A DNA stretch of 8,010 bases, from positions 1-8,010 of the forward strand of contig JBBQKP010000160.1 of assembly GCA_038326995.1 (NCBI GenBank), read 5' to 3'. Source of the stretch: JBBQKP01 sp038326995 (GTDB lineage: Bacteria; Planctomycetota; Phycisphaerae; Tepidisphaerales; Tepidisphaeraceae). The notes beneath the pieces were generated by a model. It saw only the letters and a program-made list of their open reading frames with translations, did no database searches and had not been told where the DNA came from. Position 1 is the stretch's first letter, and the number at the start of each line of letters is the position of its first letter. Below are positions 1 through 6,078 of the stretch, one piece after another. A program made the translations under genes and the position numbers.

Positions 1-152
1 AAGTCGAGGCGGCGATTTCCCATGAACTCTGATAGTTCAGCTTCAGCGCGGCCGATCGGTGATTGCGAATACTCGTCAGCACCAAGGATCTCCGTGATCC
101 GCTGTGCCGCGTTATTTGAGAAGTTCCATTCGTTGCTGCGGAGACGCGCCAT
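1..152 (-). CDS. Unrecognised protein, N-terminal 50 residues (runs off window)
   Basis: The gene reads leftward from an ATG at 152-150 and stays open to the window edge. Its translation starts MARLRSNEWNFSNNAAQRIT and continues with an acidic, helix-prone stretch (AEAELSEF) and then a basic NRRLD. The start is supported by a strong ribosome binding site, AAGGTGG, six bases upstream, which overlaps the stop codon of the HsdR remnant. The stop-to-start gap is 11 bp, so the gene may once have been co-transcribed with the restriction gene. I do not recognise the family. The beginning resembles the first residues of some restriction-modification or helicase-associated proteins, and the acidic-then-basic pattern could be the start of a PD-(D/E)XK fold, but that is only a guess from 50 residues. 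No signal peptide or membrane segment is visible. Confidence 0.6.
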   Translation of the reverse strand, partial: MARLRSNEWNFSNNAAQRITEILGADEYSQSPIGRAEAELSEFMGNRRLD

Positions 153-163
153 CTTATCCCACC

Positions 164-700
164 TTATGAGGACAGCTTTATTTGGCTGATCAAAGAGTTT
201 GTCGAATCATGAAAGCGTGGAGCTTTTGAAAACTTAAGCGTTCTGCCGCTGCCGGTGGTGTGCCAGACGTAGCCGTTGCCGGATTTATTGTGGATGCACT
301 CGACGATGGCTTTGACGGCGTAGATCTGATACGGCCGCATCATCAGGAGCTTTTGCTCGCTTGCGATGAGGACCATGTACCGGTTGATCGTCTGGGCGAG
401 CGTGCACTTGGCGAGGAAGACATCGGCGAAGTCGTGCAGGTGGACGACTTTCTTGTTGTCCTTGTCGGCGTGCTGGTAGACGGGCAGGTAGCGCTCGTCT
501 TGGTTGAACGCGAAATGCCGGGCGTTGTTGTTGGCGAAGTAATACGTGTTGTCGCGGTTCGAAACGACGAAGAGCTGGACGAAGCAGAGGAGCGTGCGGG
601 TGTAGCCGTTGCCGGGGTCTTTTTTGTATTCGACGATCTGCTCCATCGCCCGGCGAGGGTTGATGCCCAGCGTCTTGAGTTCGATCTGCGTGACCGGCAC
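164..700 (-). pseudogene. hsdR: Type I restriction enzyme R subunit (HsdR) remnant
   Basis: Intact HsdR proteins are about 1000 residues and act as the DNA translocase and nuclease of type I restriction complexes. Only about 180 codons remain. Counting from the GTG at 700, the piece shows the E-x-K half of the nuclease motif (IELK, E7 and K9), the following Q-x-x-x-Y element (Q21, Y25), and conserved blocks such as YYFANNNARHFAFN and MMRPYQIYAVKAIV. It ends at the Walker A region, written TTGSGRT, so the expected lysine is Arg153. Just after it the family sequence TSFKAS is scrambled (KFSKAP) and a 23-residue unrelated tail leads to TAA. The +1 frame there reads SFQK, consistent with small insertions in T and A runs. 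The family's N-terminus, including the catalytic Asp before IELK, is missing. The frame is open upstream to a stop at 797-799, but that part does not look like HsdR. All helicase motifs after Walker A are absent, so it cannot encode a working motor. Confidence 0.85.
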
Positions 701-849
701 GCCGGTAGGGTGGTCGAGACGTTCCCTGACCCTGAGCCGGGGTATACAGGCAAGGGAGAAGCGAGTGAAGTGTACGGAGTAGAAGAGCCACGCGAGTTAG
801 TGGACGGCGATGACGAAATAGTGGACGGGTGTCGTCTGACAGCGCTGCC

Positions 850-954
850 CGAAAATATCGAAGGGGAGGGCTTAAACATCGAATGGCAGAGCTTGAACAT
901 CGATGTTTAAGCCTTAAACATCGAATGGCAGAGCTTAAACATCGATAAAAAAAA
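850..954. repeat. Iteron-like array, five 9-bp cores at 21-bp period
   Basis: The core AAACATCGA or a one-base variant begins at 853 (AAATATCGA), 874, 895 (GAACATCGA), 916 and 937, so each step is exactly 21 bp. Longer identity is seen between 871-904 and 913-946, 34 bp with one mismatch. Units at 871 and 913 continue AATGGCAGAG. The unit at 892-912 continues into an inverted copy, giving an imperfect 22-bp palindrome at 891-912 centred on ATCGAT. The array ends in a run of eight A at 947-954. On the minus strand the repeat reads as heptapeptides of type SMFKLCH, but a stop falls inside the array, so a coding role is doubtful. Direct repeats two helical turns apart suit cooperative protein binding; the binder is unknown. 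Confidence 0.75.
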
Positions 955-1229
955 GACCGGTAACTCGTCGCGAGGGTTATTCGGGCAGTGACGCGGGTAT
1001 TCGCGGACGTGCGGCGATGCGACGGGCGGGGACGGGCGAAGGAGAGAGAGCAGAGCGGGTACGCGGCGTTGATCGATCAGGCGGAAATTGTTGTTGAGTC
1101 TTTATGCCCCAATAAGCCAACTCGATGAGACTACCGTTCAGCCCGAGTCTCCCCGACGAATCCTGGGCGGGGAAGTGAGATGGCACCGGTATACGACGGC
1201 TGCGCGTTTGGGGCGTCGATCTGATTTAG
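955..1229. other. Noncoding stretch, no feature recognised
   Basis: Apart from a short CTCG/CGAG inverted repeat at 965-975, I see no gene, RNA or clear terminator between the 21-bp array and the end of the toxin gene. The open frames here are rich in Arg, Pro and Ser, as expected of chance frames in GC-rich DNA. Confidence 0.5.
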
Positions 1230-1640
1230 TCAAAAGTTGGATAAGACGTATTGCGTGTGGAAAGCTCTGGGCGAAAGGATGGCAATTTTGGTGAACGGAT
1301 GCAGTGTCAGAAGGTCATTGTCGCCGGTGACGAGCACGGACGCTTGCGAAACAATGGCGGTGCCGAGAACGGCCAGATCGTCCGGATCGCGGCAGGTGTG
1401 AGCAGGGACGATCGCGGGTTGTACGACGGTTGAAGCTGATCGTAGTCCTTCGATCACCTCATTTATTTTTTCGGTAGTCAGTTTGCCTTTACCCGTCAGG
1501 TGGCGACGAAGTTCGTCAAGAATATGTTCGGATGTCACTATTTCATGTCTCAGGATGCAATGTCGAAAAAGATCGTGGCAAAAACCTGAGCCCAGCCGGA
1601 ATGCGGCAAAAAGCACGTTGGTATCAAGGACAACTCTCAC
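1230..1640 (-). CDS. PIN-domain ribonuclease toxin of a VapBC-like module
   Basis: This 136-residue protein is a PIN-fold nuclease, most like the putative toxin PIN family COG1569. Such toxins cleave RNA in the cytoplasm with metal ions held by a cluster of acidic residues. Those residues are all visible: Asp6 in VLDTNVL, Glu43 in ILDELRRHL, Asp85/87/88 in CRDPDDLAVL, and Asp107/109 in TGDNDLL. Length is normal for the family and there is no frameshift, so the toxin appears intact. The start is GTG at 1640-1638. It is chosen because it gives the conserved N-terminus (RVVLDTN) and because GTGA overlaps the antitoxin stop by 4 bp, the usual sign of translational coupling. The antitoxin is encoded first, which is the standard order and should keep it in excess. 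The module sits beside a decayed restriction gene, a typical accessory setting. Confidence 0.88.
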   Translation of the reverse strand: MRVVLDTNVLFAAFRLGSGFCHDLFRHCILRHEIVTSEHILDELRRHLTGKGKLTTEKINEVIEGLRSASTVVQPAIVPAHTCRDPDDLAVLGTAIVSQASVLVTGDNDLLTLHPFTKIAILSPRAFHTQYVLSNF

Positions 1641-1852
1641 GAGATACCGTCGAGAATATCAGCTTCAGAATTGGGTGGCGCGTCGCCGAGGGCGTCTCGA
1701 ACCTCGGCCCGGAGTTGGTCGAACTTGCGGAGGGAAATCATGCGCTCGATCATCTCCTGAGCAACAGATTCGGGTGATCGGTGTGTCTCCTGTCCGACGC
1801 GGTCAAGTTCCAAGGCGACATCGTCTGGAAGTTGAAGTGTGATTGCGCTCAT
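1637..1852 (-). CDS. Ribbon-helix-helix-like antitoxin of the PIN toxin
   Basis: This 71-residue protein begins MSAITLQLPDDVALELDRVG, a short beta strand (ITLQLPDD) followed by a helix, and continues RSPESVAQEMIERMI as a second helix. That layout is the ribbon-helix-helix DNA-binding fold of VapB/CopG-type antitoxins, in which the strand pairs in a dimer and reads operator DNA. The acidic C-terminal part (about residues 44-71, ending ADILDGIS) would be the toxin-binding arm. It is the first gene of a two-gene operon and overlaps the toxin by 4 bp. Family knowledge predicts repression of its own promoter. No strong Shine-Dalgarno precedes the ATG at 1852, and I could not settle on a promoter. 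The fold is assigned from pattern, so the exact antitoxin subfamily is open. Confidence 0.8.
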   Translation of the reverse strand: MSAITLQLPDDVALELDRVGQETHRSPESVAQEMIERMISLRKFDQLRAEVRDALGDAPPNSEADILDGIS

Positions 1853-2041
1853 CGGACCATGTTTTTATCTCAGGTGCGGGATTAACGCAAAGGCGGCATC
1901 TCGTGTTTATGGCCTGCCTAAGTCAAATATGTAGGAAGGAACCGTTCGAGGGGTGAGAGGGATTCGCAAGAAGTGGGAGAGGAACTTGGGCCGCGGCGAC
2001 GGCGGCGAAGATTTTCGCGGACGTGACGCGCAGGTGATGAT
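1853..2041. other. Intergenic region upstream of the toxin-antitoxin operon
   Basis: This should contain the divergent control region of the minus-strand toxin-antitoxin operon. A TTGACT hexamer lies on the minus strand at 1926-1921, but no good -10 box sits at normal spacing. I see no gene or RNA here. Confidence 0.35.
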
Positions 2042-2139
2042 GAGGCGGGTGAGGCGGGTGAGGCGGGTGAGTCGGGGGAGTCGGGGGAGTCGGGGGAGTT
2101 GGGGGAGTTGGGCGGGGGAGTCGGGCGGGGGAGTCGGGC
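2042..2139. repeat. G-rich tandem array, 9-bp then 13-bp units
   Basis: Three copies of GAGGCGGGT (2042-2068) are followed by three of GAGTCGGGG (2069-2095), then GAGTTGGGG, then units stretched to 13 bp by an extra GGGG (2105-2130), and a last GAGTCGGGC at 2131. The plus strand carries more than four runs of three to five G with short loops, so G-quadruplex formation is possible. On the minus strand the array reads as Ser-Pro repeats (SPDSPDSPASPASP), but no credible gene start or domain supports translation. It lies about 120 bp upstream of the tRNA gene. Confidence 0.85.
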
Positions 2140-2216
2140 GGAGGTGCTGAGCAGAGGAAAGACGGTGGGAGGTGAGTGGGAAGACGGGTTGGGCGGTGGT
2201 GGAATGGCGGTTGACC

Positions 2217-2244
2217 TTGACTTCAAATCGGCCGCGTGTAAGTT
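2217..2244 (+). promoter_or_regulatory. Possible promoter of the tRNA-Lys gene
   Basis: TTGACT at 2217-2222 matches the sigma-70 -35 consensus at five of six bases. A second TTGACC lies just before it at 2211-2216. The candidate -10 at 2239-2244 (TAAGTT) is poor, at 16-bp spacing. An alternative TGTAAG at 2237-2242 is closer to consensus but only 14 bp away. The position just before the mature tRNA end at 2257 is reasonable. Confidence 0.35.
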
Positions 2245-2256
2245 TCCCGATTCTTC

Positions 2257-2329
2257 GCGTCGTTAGCTCAGTTGGGAGAGCAGCTGACTCTTAATCAGCG
2301 GGTCGAAGGTTCGAGCCCTTCACGACGCA
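2257..2329 (+). tRNA. tRNA-Lys, anticodon CTT
   Basis: The 73-nt gene folds into a full cloverleaf. The acceptor stem pairs GCGTCGT (2257-2263) with ACGACGC (2322-2328) at all seven positions, and A2329 is the discriminator. The D-arm has the usual AGCTCAGTTGGGAGAGC. The anticodon stem GCTGA/TCAGC (2283-2287, 2295-2299) encloses loop CTCTTAA with anticodon CTT at 2290-2292, which reads the lysine codon AAG. The T-arm is GAAGG/CCTTC around TTCGAGC. CCA is not encoded, so it must be added after transcription. Tandem repeats flank the gene on both sides, and the downstream array begins in its last three bases. Confidence 0.97.
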
Positions 2330-2450
2330 TTTGATTGGGCATTTGATTGGGCATTTGGTCGGGCATTTGGTCGGGCATTCGGTTGGGTATTGGGTTGCTC
2401 ATTTTGGTCGGGTGTTTTAGTCGGGTGTTTTGGTCGGGCATTTTGCCTGG
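2327..2450. repeat. Degenerate 12-bp tandem array joined to the tRNA 3' end
   Basis: Two identical units GCATTTGATTGG (2327-2338, 2339-2350) are followed by two GCATTTGGTCGG (2351-2374), then GCATTCGGTTGG and GTATTGGGTTGC. Looser copies of the TTTTGGTCGGG type run to about 2450. The first unit uses GCA from the tRNA 3' end. Variation between copies is mostly transitions, with homogenised neighbouring pairs, as expected from slippage. On the minus strand the frame reads MPNQ/MPDQ repeats that run into the antisense of the tRNA, so I do not treat it as coding. Confidence 0.85.
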
Positions 2451-2506
2451 CTGGTTCGGATTGTTTTTAGTTGATTTAATCTGCGGGCACGTTTCAATGC
2501 GGCGGC

Positions 2507-2512
2507 TATAAT
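2507..2512 (+). promoter_or_regulatory. TATAAT box, candidate -10 for the protease gene
   Basis: A perfect TATAAT lies in GGCTATAATCAG. No convincing -35 hexamer is present 16-18 bp upstream; TTGATT at 2471-2476 is too far. If active, it would start an mRNA near 2519 with a leader of about 180 nt that includes the 12-bp array at 2581-2650. Confidence 0.45.
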
Positions 2513-2580
2513 CAGTGACCGAAGTGAGACGGATCGTCCGGTTTCGCGTGGGTTGAGTGAGTGGCAGGTGAGTGGCGGGG

Positions 2581-2650
2581 GGACTGGCAAGTGGACTGGC
2601 AAGTGGACTGGCAAGTGGACTGGCAAGTGGACTGGCAAGTGGACTGGCAA
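2581..2650. repeat. Near-perfect 12-bp tandem array, 5.8 copies
   Basis: The unit GGACTGGCAAGT is repeated five times without change (2581-2640), followed by a sixth partial copy GGACTGGCAA. The array ends 50 bp before the start of the protease gene and lies in its presumed leader. Related GTGGCAGGTGAGTGGC sequence just before it may be worn units. Complete identity between copies points to recent expansion and possible copy-number variation between strains. Confidence 0.95.
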
Positions 2651-2700
2651 ATGCGTTATGTGTGCCACGACAGTTTTGACTCGCAACTAAGGCTTTCATA

Positions 2701-5130
2701 ATGGATGATATGACTATGACAAGGATGAAGACTGCTTCGATATCGGGCACGAGACATCAGCACGGTCGGCTGCGGGTTAGGAAAGGTTTGTTGAAGGGAT
2801 TCGCGGGGCTGATGCTGACGACAGCCGTTCTGGGTGTGACGTTGAGCATGTCGCAGGCGGTGTATGCGGAGCCGGCAGTGCAGGGTTCAACAAATACAGC
2901 CGCGGTGATTTCGCAGGTTCGCGATCTTCGCACGCAGGCGATCAATGCGCTGAAGACGGGCGATTTTGAGAAGACGAAGCAGTTGTTGGATCAGGCGTAT
3001 TCGGTGAATCGCGATCCGTCCATTGAGCAGATGCAGGGCTGGTTCGGCGACTTCGAAGGCAGGCGTCAGGAGATATTGAAGGAGCGGAACAAGTCGTACG
3101 AAGAGCAGATGGCGTTTGCGGCAAAGGCGGTGGAGACGGGGCATCCGACGTTCGCGATTGATTACATTGCGGATGCGTATTTGTACACGCCGGACAAGGC
3201 GGGCTTTCGCAATTTGCCCGAGGTGGACAGCGCGATCACCAGGGCGGTTCAGCTCGCACAGGAGGCGGAGGACAAGAGCGAATGGTTGACGGCGGTGAGA
3301 TTGTTTGGTGATTTGACGAGAGTCGAGCCGGGCGAGGTGATCTGGAATACGAAGTTTAAGGAGTCTGCAAGGCGAGTGCGGATGCTGGCGATGTACACGC
3401 CCGACAGATATGTGGAACAGGCGAAGGCGGAGTTCGAGATTCGACTGATGGCGATCAAGGTGATTGACCCGAGCAACCCGGCTTCGACCAGACCTGCTGC
3501 GACGCAGCCGTCTACGCAGCCGTCTAGGCAGCCTTCCACGACACAGCCTTCCACGACACAGGCCACAACGCAGGCGAATTCTGATGAAAACGAAGGCCTG
3601 CGTGTTGATTGGCGAGACACGCTGAAGGGTGTGAACATCCGCATGCTTGCGGACGCGATGGAAGAGACCAATGATGCGTACTTTCGCAATGTGAATTATC
3701 GCGATCTGACTTTGGCAGGATTGCAGGGCGTTCGCACGCTTATTCTGACGGGCGGATTGGAAGACGCGTTCCCCAAGCTGGCGGATGTGAAATCGCGAGA
3801 TCAGTTCTGTGCGGTTCTGGACGAGCAGATCGCCCAGGTGACGGCCAGCAATGCGACGAGTCGCAGGGTGTTTGATGTCGCGTATCGCACGATGGCGGCG
3901 TCGAATGACTTGTCGGTGAAGCTGCCGAACGAGGTGTTGATCAACACGTTCATTGAAGGTGCGCTCTCGCCATTGGATCAGTTCAGCAGCATGATCTGGC
4001 CGAGTGAATTGGCGGATTTGGCGCAGACGACGCAGGGCGAATTCAGTGGCGTGGGCATTCAGATTCAGAGCGACGAATCGGGCAGTTTGAAGGTGATCAG
4101 CCCGATCGAAGAATCACCCGCGTTCCGTGCGGGCGTCGAGCCCGAGAGCGTCATCACGCACATCAACGGCGACAGTGCCAAGGGCATCACCGTCGATCGA
4201 GCCAAGCGGGCGATTCAGGGTGCGGCGGGTTCGACAGTCACGCTTACGATTCGCAACGTGGAAGGCATTTCGAAAGACTTCGTGCTCACACGTGAGACGA
4301 TCAAGGTGCCGAGCATCAAGGGTTGGCAGCACACGCCCAATACGGGTGATTCGGGCGATTCGAGTTGGGATTTCTTCATCGACCCGCAGCAGGGCATCGC
4401 ATATCTAAGGCTCACGAATTTCACACGCGAAACCGGACGCGACCTCGCGAAGGCGGTGAAGTCGATCAAGGAAAAAGGCGGTAAGTCGATCATCATCGAC
4501 CTGCGTGACAATCCGGGCGGCCTGCTTTCAGCGGCAACGGAAGTCGTCGACAAGTTCATCGGACAGGGAACAATCGTCTCAACCAAGGCAGAGCGTGACG
4601 GATCGCCCGAGAATAAGATCAACGCGCGACAGAGCGCTGATGATAGTGATATTCCGATGGTGATTCTGGTGAATCAGTTCTCCGCGTCGGCATCTGAGAT
4701 CGTGAGTGGAGCGTTGAAAGACCACGGCCGAGCTGTGGTCGTGGGCGAGCGAACGTTCGGCAAGGGCAGCGTGCAGATGCTGCTCGACGTTGCCAATCGA
4801 TCGGCCAAGCTGAAGCTGACGACGAGTCACTATTACTTGCCAAGCGGCAGATGCATTCACAAGGAAGACAACTCTGTGGAGTGGGGCGTTGATCCGGATA
4901 TTACGGTTGAAATGACGCGCGAGCAGATGATCGAAGCGAGACAGATCAGGCAGAAGATGGACGTGCTTCGCATGGCGGGCGTGTCGCCTCTTGAGTCGAA
5001 CATCGGCGAGAAGCTGATCGCAGTCGATCCGCAACTTTCGGCAGCGATGCTGGTGTTGCGCATGCAACTTGCGAATACGCAGCCGCTGGCGATTGAAGCT
5101 CGCGCGGGCGCTATGGAAAAGCGTGGATAA
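2701..5130 (+). CDS. Secreted S41-family (C-terminal processing) protease with PDZ domain
   Basis: This 809-residue protein is a serine/lysine peptidase of the CtpA/Prc family, which trims or degrades proteins outside the cytoplasm. A long basic N-region and hydrophobic stretch (about residues 29-52) end in VYA before Glu57, a signal peptidase site. Residues 60-255 are a helical, TPR-like region. A Thr/Pro/Gln linker covers about 263-293. The PDZ domain lies near 447-525 (GVGIQIQS, SPAFRAGV). In the S41 core, DLRDNPGG is followed by SASASEI with predicted catalytic Ser663. GKGSVQ holds Lys688, exactly 25 residues later as in known family members, and Gln692, so the enzyme looks active. The N-terminal region is larger than in a minimal CtpA. 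ATG at 2701 is chosen with AAGG eight bases upstream; later ATGs at 2710, 2716 and 2725 would also leave the signal sequence. It is followed after 36 bp by bPH2 membrane protein genes, suggesting an envelope role. The substrate cannot be told from sequence. Confidence 0.93.
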   Translation: MDDMTMTRMKTASISGTRHQHGRLRVRKGLLKGFAGLMLTTAVLGVTLSMSQAVYAEPAVQGSTNTAAVISQVRDLRTQAINALKTGDFEKTKQLLDQAYSVNRDPSIEQMQGWFGDFEGRRQEILKERNKSYEEQMAFAAKAVETGHPTFAIDYIADAYLYTPDKAGFRNLPEVDSAITRAVQLAQEAEDKSEWLTAVRLFGDLTRVEPGEVIWNTKFKESARRVRMLAMYTPDRYVEQAKAEFEIRLMAIKVIDPSNPASTRPAATQPSTQPSRQPSTTQPSTTQATTQANSDENEGLRVDWRDTLKGVNIRMLADAMEETNDAYFRNVNYRDLTLAGLQGVRTLILTGGLEDAFPKLADVKSRDQFCAVLDEQIAQVTASNATSRRVFDVAYRTMAASNDLSVKLPNEVLINTFIEGALSPLDQFSSMIWPSELADLAQTTQGEFSGVGIQIQSDESGSLKVISPIEESPAFRAGVEPESVITHINGDSAKGITVDRAKRAIQGAAGSTVTLTIRNVEGISKDFVLTRETIKVPSIKGWQHTPNTGDSGDSSWDFFIDPQQGIAYLRLTNFTRETGRDLAKAVKSIKEKGGKSIIIDLRDNPGGLLSAATEVVDKFIGQGTIVSTKAERDGSPENKINARQSADDSDIPMVILVNQFSASASEIVSGALKDHGRAVVVGERTFGKGSVQMLLDVANRSAKLKLTTSHYYLPSGRCIHKEDNSVEWGVDPDITVEMTREQMIEARQIRQKMDVLRMAGVSPLESNIGEKLIAVDPQLSAAMLVLRMQLANTQPLAIEARAGAMEKRG
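3502..3567 (+). repeat. In-frame 12/15-bp repeats encoding a Thr/Pro/Gln/Ser linker
   Basis: Two identical ACGCAGCCGTCT units (3502-3525), a variant AGGCAGCCTTCC, and then 15-bp units starting ACGACACAG encode TQPS, RQPS and TTQPS repeats. They form the flexible linker between the helical N-terminal region and the protease part. Unit lengths are multiples of three, so copy-number change would keep the frame. Confidence 0.8.
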
Positions 5131-5166
5131 ACTGCACGCAGTGAATCGCGCCGCGGCGAATGAAGT

Positions 5167-6078
5167 GTGCTAGAATGGGTCGTGGATTTTTCAGTCGCAT
5201 CAAAGAGCATCTCATTCGATCAGTCGGCCGCATCAGACGTTCATGATGGTGCGGGTGATGTCGGTACGGGTGATGTTGGCGCGGTTGATGTCGGTGCAAG
5301 TGCTGTCGGCACGGGTGCTGTCGGCACGGGTGAGGTCGGTGCGGGTGCTGTCGGCACGGGTGAGGTCGGTGCGGGTGATGTCGGTGCGGGTGATGTCGGT
5401 ACGGGTGATGTCGGTACGGGTGAGGTCGGTACGGACTCTGCGGGCGTTGCTCTATCCATAGACGCAGTCCCGGCCGTCGATTTTCCGATCAAGGCGACTC
5501 GCGGTGAGGAACTAATGCTTCCGGTGGCGATGGAGCCGTTCGACATCAGCTATCTGCGTTATCAGCAGTGGACAGATTGCATCTCATGGTTTGTGCTCTG
5601 GGTGATCGTCTTCGTGGCGGCATTGCTCGGGATTGTGTTCAAATCAAGTGGTGCGTGGTGGTGGGGGCCGACGGGCATGGTAGGAATTCCGGTGATCGCG
5701 ATGTGGACGATCTTCTGGTACCACCCGCGCGCGTTCGCTGCAGGTGGGTTTGGATTGAGTGAAGATGTGCTGGTCGTGCGATCAGGCGTGTGGTGGAAAT
5801 CGATCGAACTCTTGCCGCTTTCACGACTGCAGCACGTGGACTGCACGAGCGGCCCGGTGCAGGCGAAGTTTGATGTCGCAACGTTGACCGCACACACGGC
5901 CGGCGCGTCGAATGCGGCGGTGAGCGTCCCCGGTCTCTCGCGGTTTCGCGCGGAGATGTTGCGTGATCAATTGATTCGGAGAAGCGATGTGCATCTGCGA
6001 GAGGCAGAAGCGACGAAGGGTGAGGAACCTGTCGCAGTGTTGCCGACAAGTGGAGTCAGAGACGGAGTCGAAAATTGA
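5167..6078 (+). CDS. YdbS-like bPH2 (DUF304) membrane protein with repeat-rich N-terminal extension
   Basis: The C-terminal two thirds match YdbS-type proteins: two membrane segments (about residues 139-158 and 167-184) separated by a Trp-rich turn, then a bPH2 domain (about 195-275) with the typical run FGLSEDVLVVRSGVWWKSIELLPLSRLQHVD. The family partners with YdbT; in Bacillus these genes belong to the SigW envelope-stress regulon. Twelve pentapeptides of type DVGTG (residues 31-90) precede the domain. The repeat is open in other frames too, so openness does not prove translation. Two starts are plausible: GTG 5167, giving 303 residues, and ATG 5515, giving 187 residues, near the family norm, with GAGGA four bases upstream. 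The stretch TDSAGVALSIDAVPAVDFPI between repeat and ATG looks protein-like, which is why I keep the long form, without strong conviction. The stop overlaps the next gene by 4 bp. Confidence 0.8.
   Translation: MLEWVVDFSVASKSISFDQSAASDVHDGAGDVGTGDVGAVDVGASAVGTGAVGTGEVGAGAVGTGEVGAGDVGAGDVGTGDVGTGEVGTDSAGVALSIDAVPAVDFPIKATRGEELMLPVAMEPFDISYLRYQQWTDCISWFVLWVIVFVAALLGIVFKSSGAWWWGPTGMVGIPVIAMWTIFWYHPRAFAAGGFGLSEDVLVVRSGVWWKSIELLPLSRLQHVDCTSGPVQAKFDVATLTAHTAGASNAAVSVPGLSRFRAEMLRDQLIRRSDVHLREAEATKGEEPVAVLPTSGVRDGVEN
5168..5176 (+). promoter_or_regulatory. Extended -10 motif (TGCTAGAAT)
   Basis: TGN followed by TAGAAT is a good extended -10 element that needs no strong -35, and none is seen. It overlaps the first possible start codon (GTG 5167) of the next gene. 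If used, the mRNA would begin near 5183 and that GTG could not be the start codon; a downstream start such as ATG 5515 would then be required. Confidence 0.4.
5257..5436 (+). repeat. 15-bp tandem repeat, 12 units
   Basis: Units of type GATGTCGGTACGGGT vary at a few positions (GAT/GAG/GCT; GGT/GGC; ACG/GCG), giving DVGTG, EVGAG and AVGTG. Composite pairs recur (AVGTG-EVGAG twice), which indicates block duplication. All units are exactly 15 bp, so the frame is kept throughout. The minus strand is also open here, reading Thr-Ser-Pro-Val-Pro repeats. Confidence 0.95.

Noticed and set aside
343..900. 185-residue minus-strand frame starting MFKLCHSMFK
   Set aside because: The start is translated 21-bp repeat and the remainder is a Ser/Thr/Arg-rich frame-shifted reading of HsdR. 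The heptapeptide pattern is noted under the repeat, but a gene is not supported.
260..910. 216-residue plus-strand frame rich in Val, Asp and Glu
   Set aside because: It lies antisense to the recognisable HsdR remnant and its composition is that of a shadow frame; no domain is visible.
850..954. CRISPR array
   Set aside because: Repeats are 9-10 bp cores with 11-12 bp linkers that are themselves partly repeated, and no cas gene is present.
947..975. A-run with nearby CTCG/CGAG hairpin as a terminator for minus-strand genes
   Set aside because: The stem is only four base pairs and is separated from the T-run by about ten bases, so it does not fit an intrinsic terminator.
977..1186. 69-residue minus-strand frame
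   Set aside because: Rich in Arg, Pro and Ser with no domain and no neighbouring support; likely chance.
1890..1926. Sigma-70 promoter for the toxin-antitoxin operon using TTGACT on the minus strand
   Set aside because: No acceptable -10 hexamer at 16-18 bp; the nearest AT-rich hexamer is about 10 bp away.
1953..2226. Open frames on both strands through the G-rich array
   Set aside because: They are translations of low-complexity repeat without start signal or domain.
2295..2750. 151-residue minus-strand frame with ASPL and MPNQ repeats ending EGLEPSTR
   Set aside because: Its C-terminus is the antisense of the tRNA-Lys gene and the rest is translated tandem repeat; the EGLEPS ending is a well-known annotation artefact next to tRNA genes.
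5243..5461. 72-residue plus-strand frame (VMSVRV repeats) and its minus-strand counterpart
   Set aside because: Alternative readings of the 15-bp array, which has no stops in several frames; they end just beyond the repeat and encode nothing recognisable.
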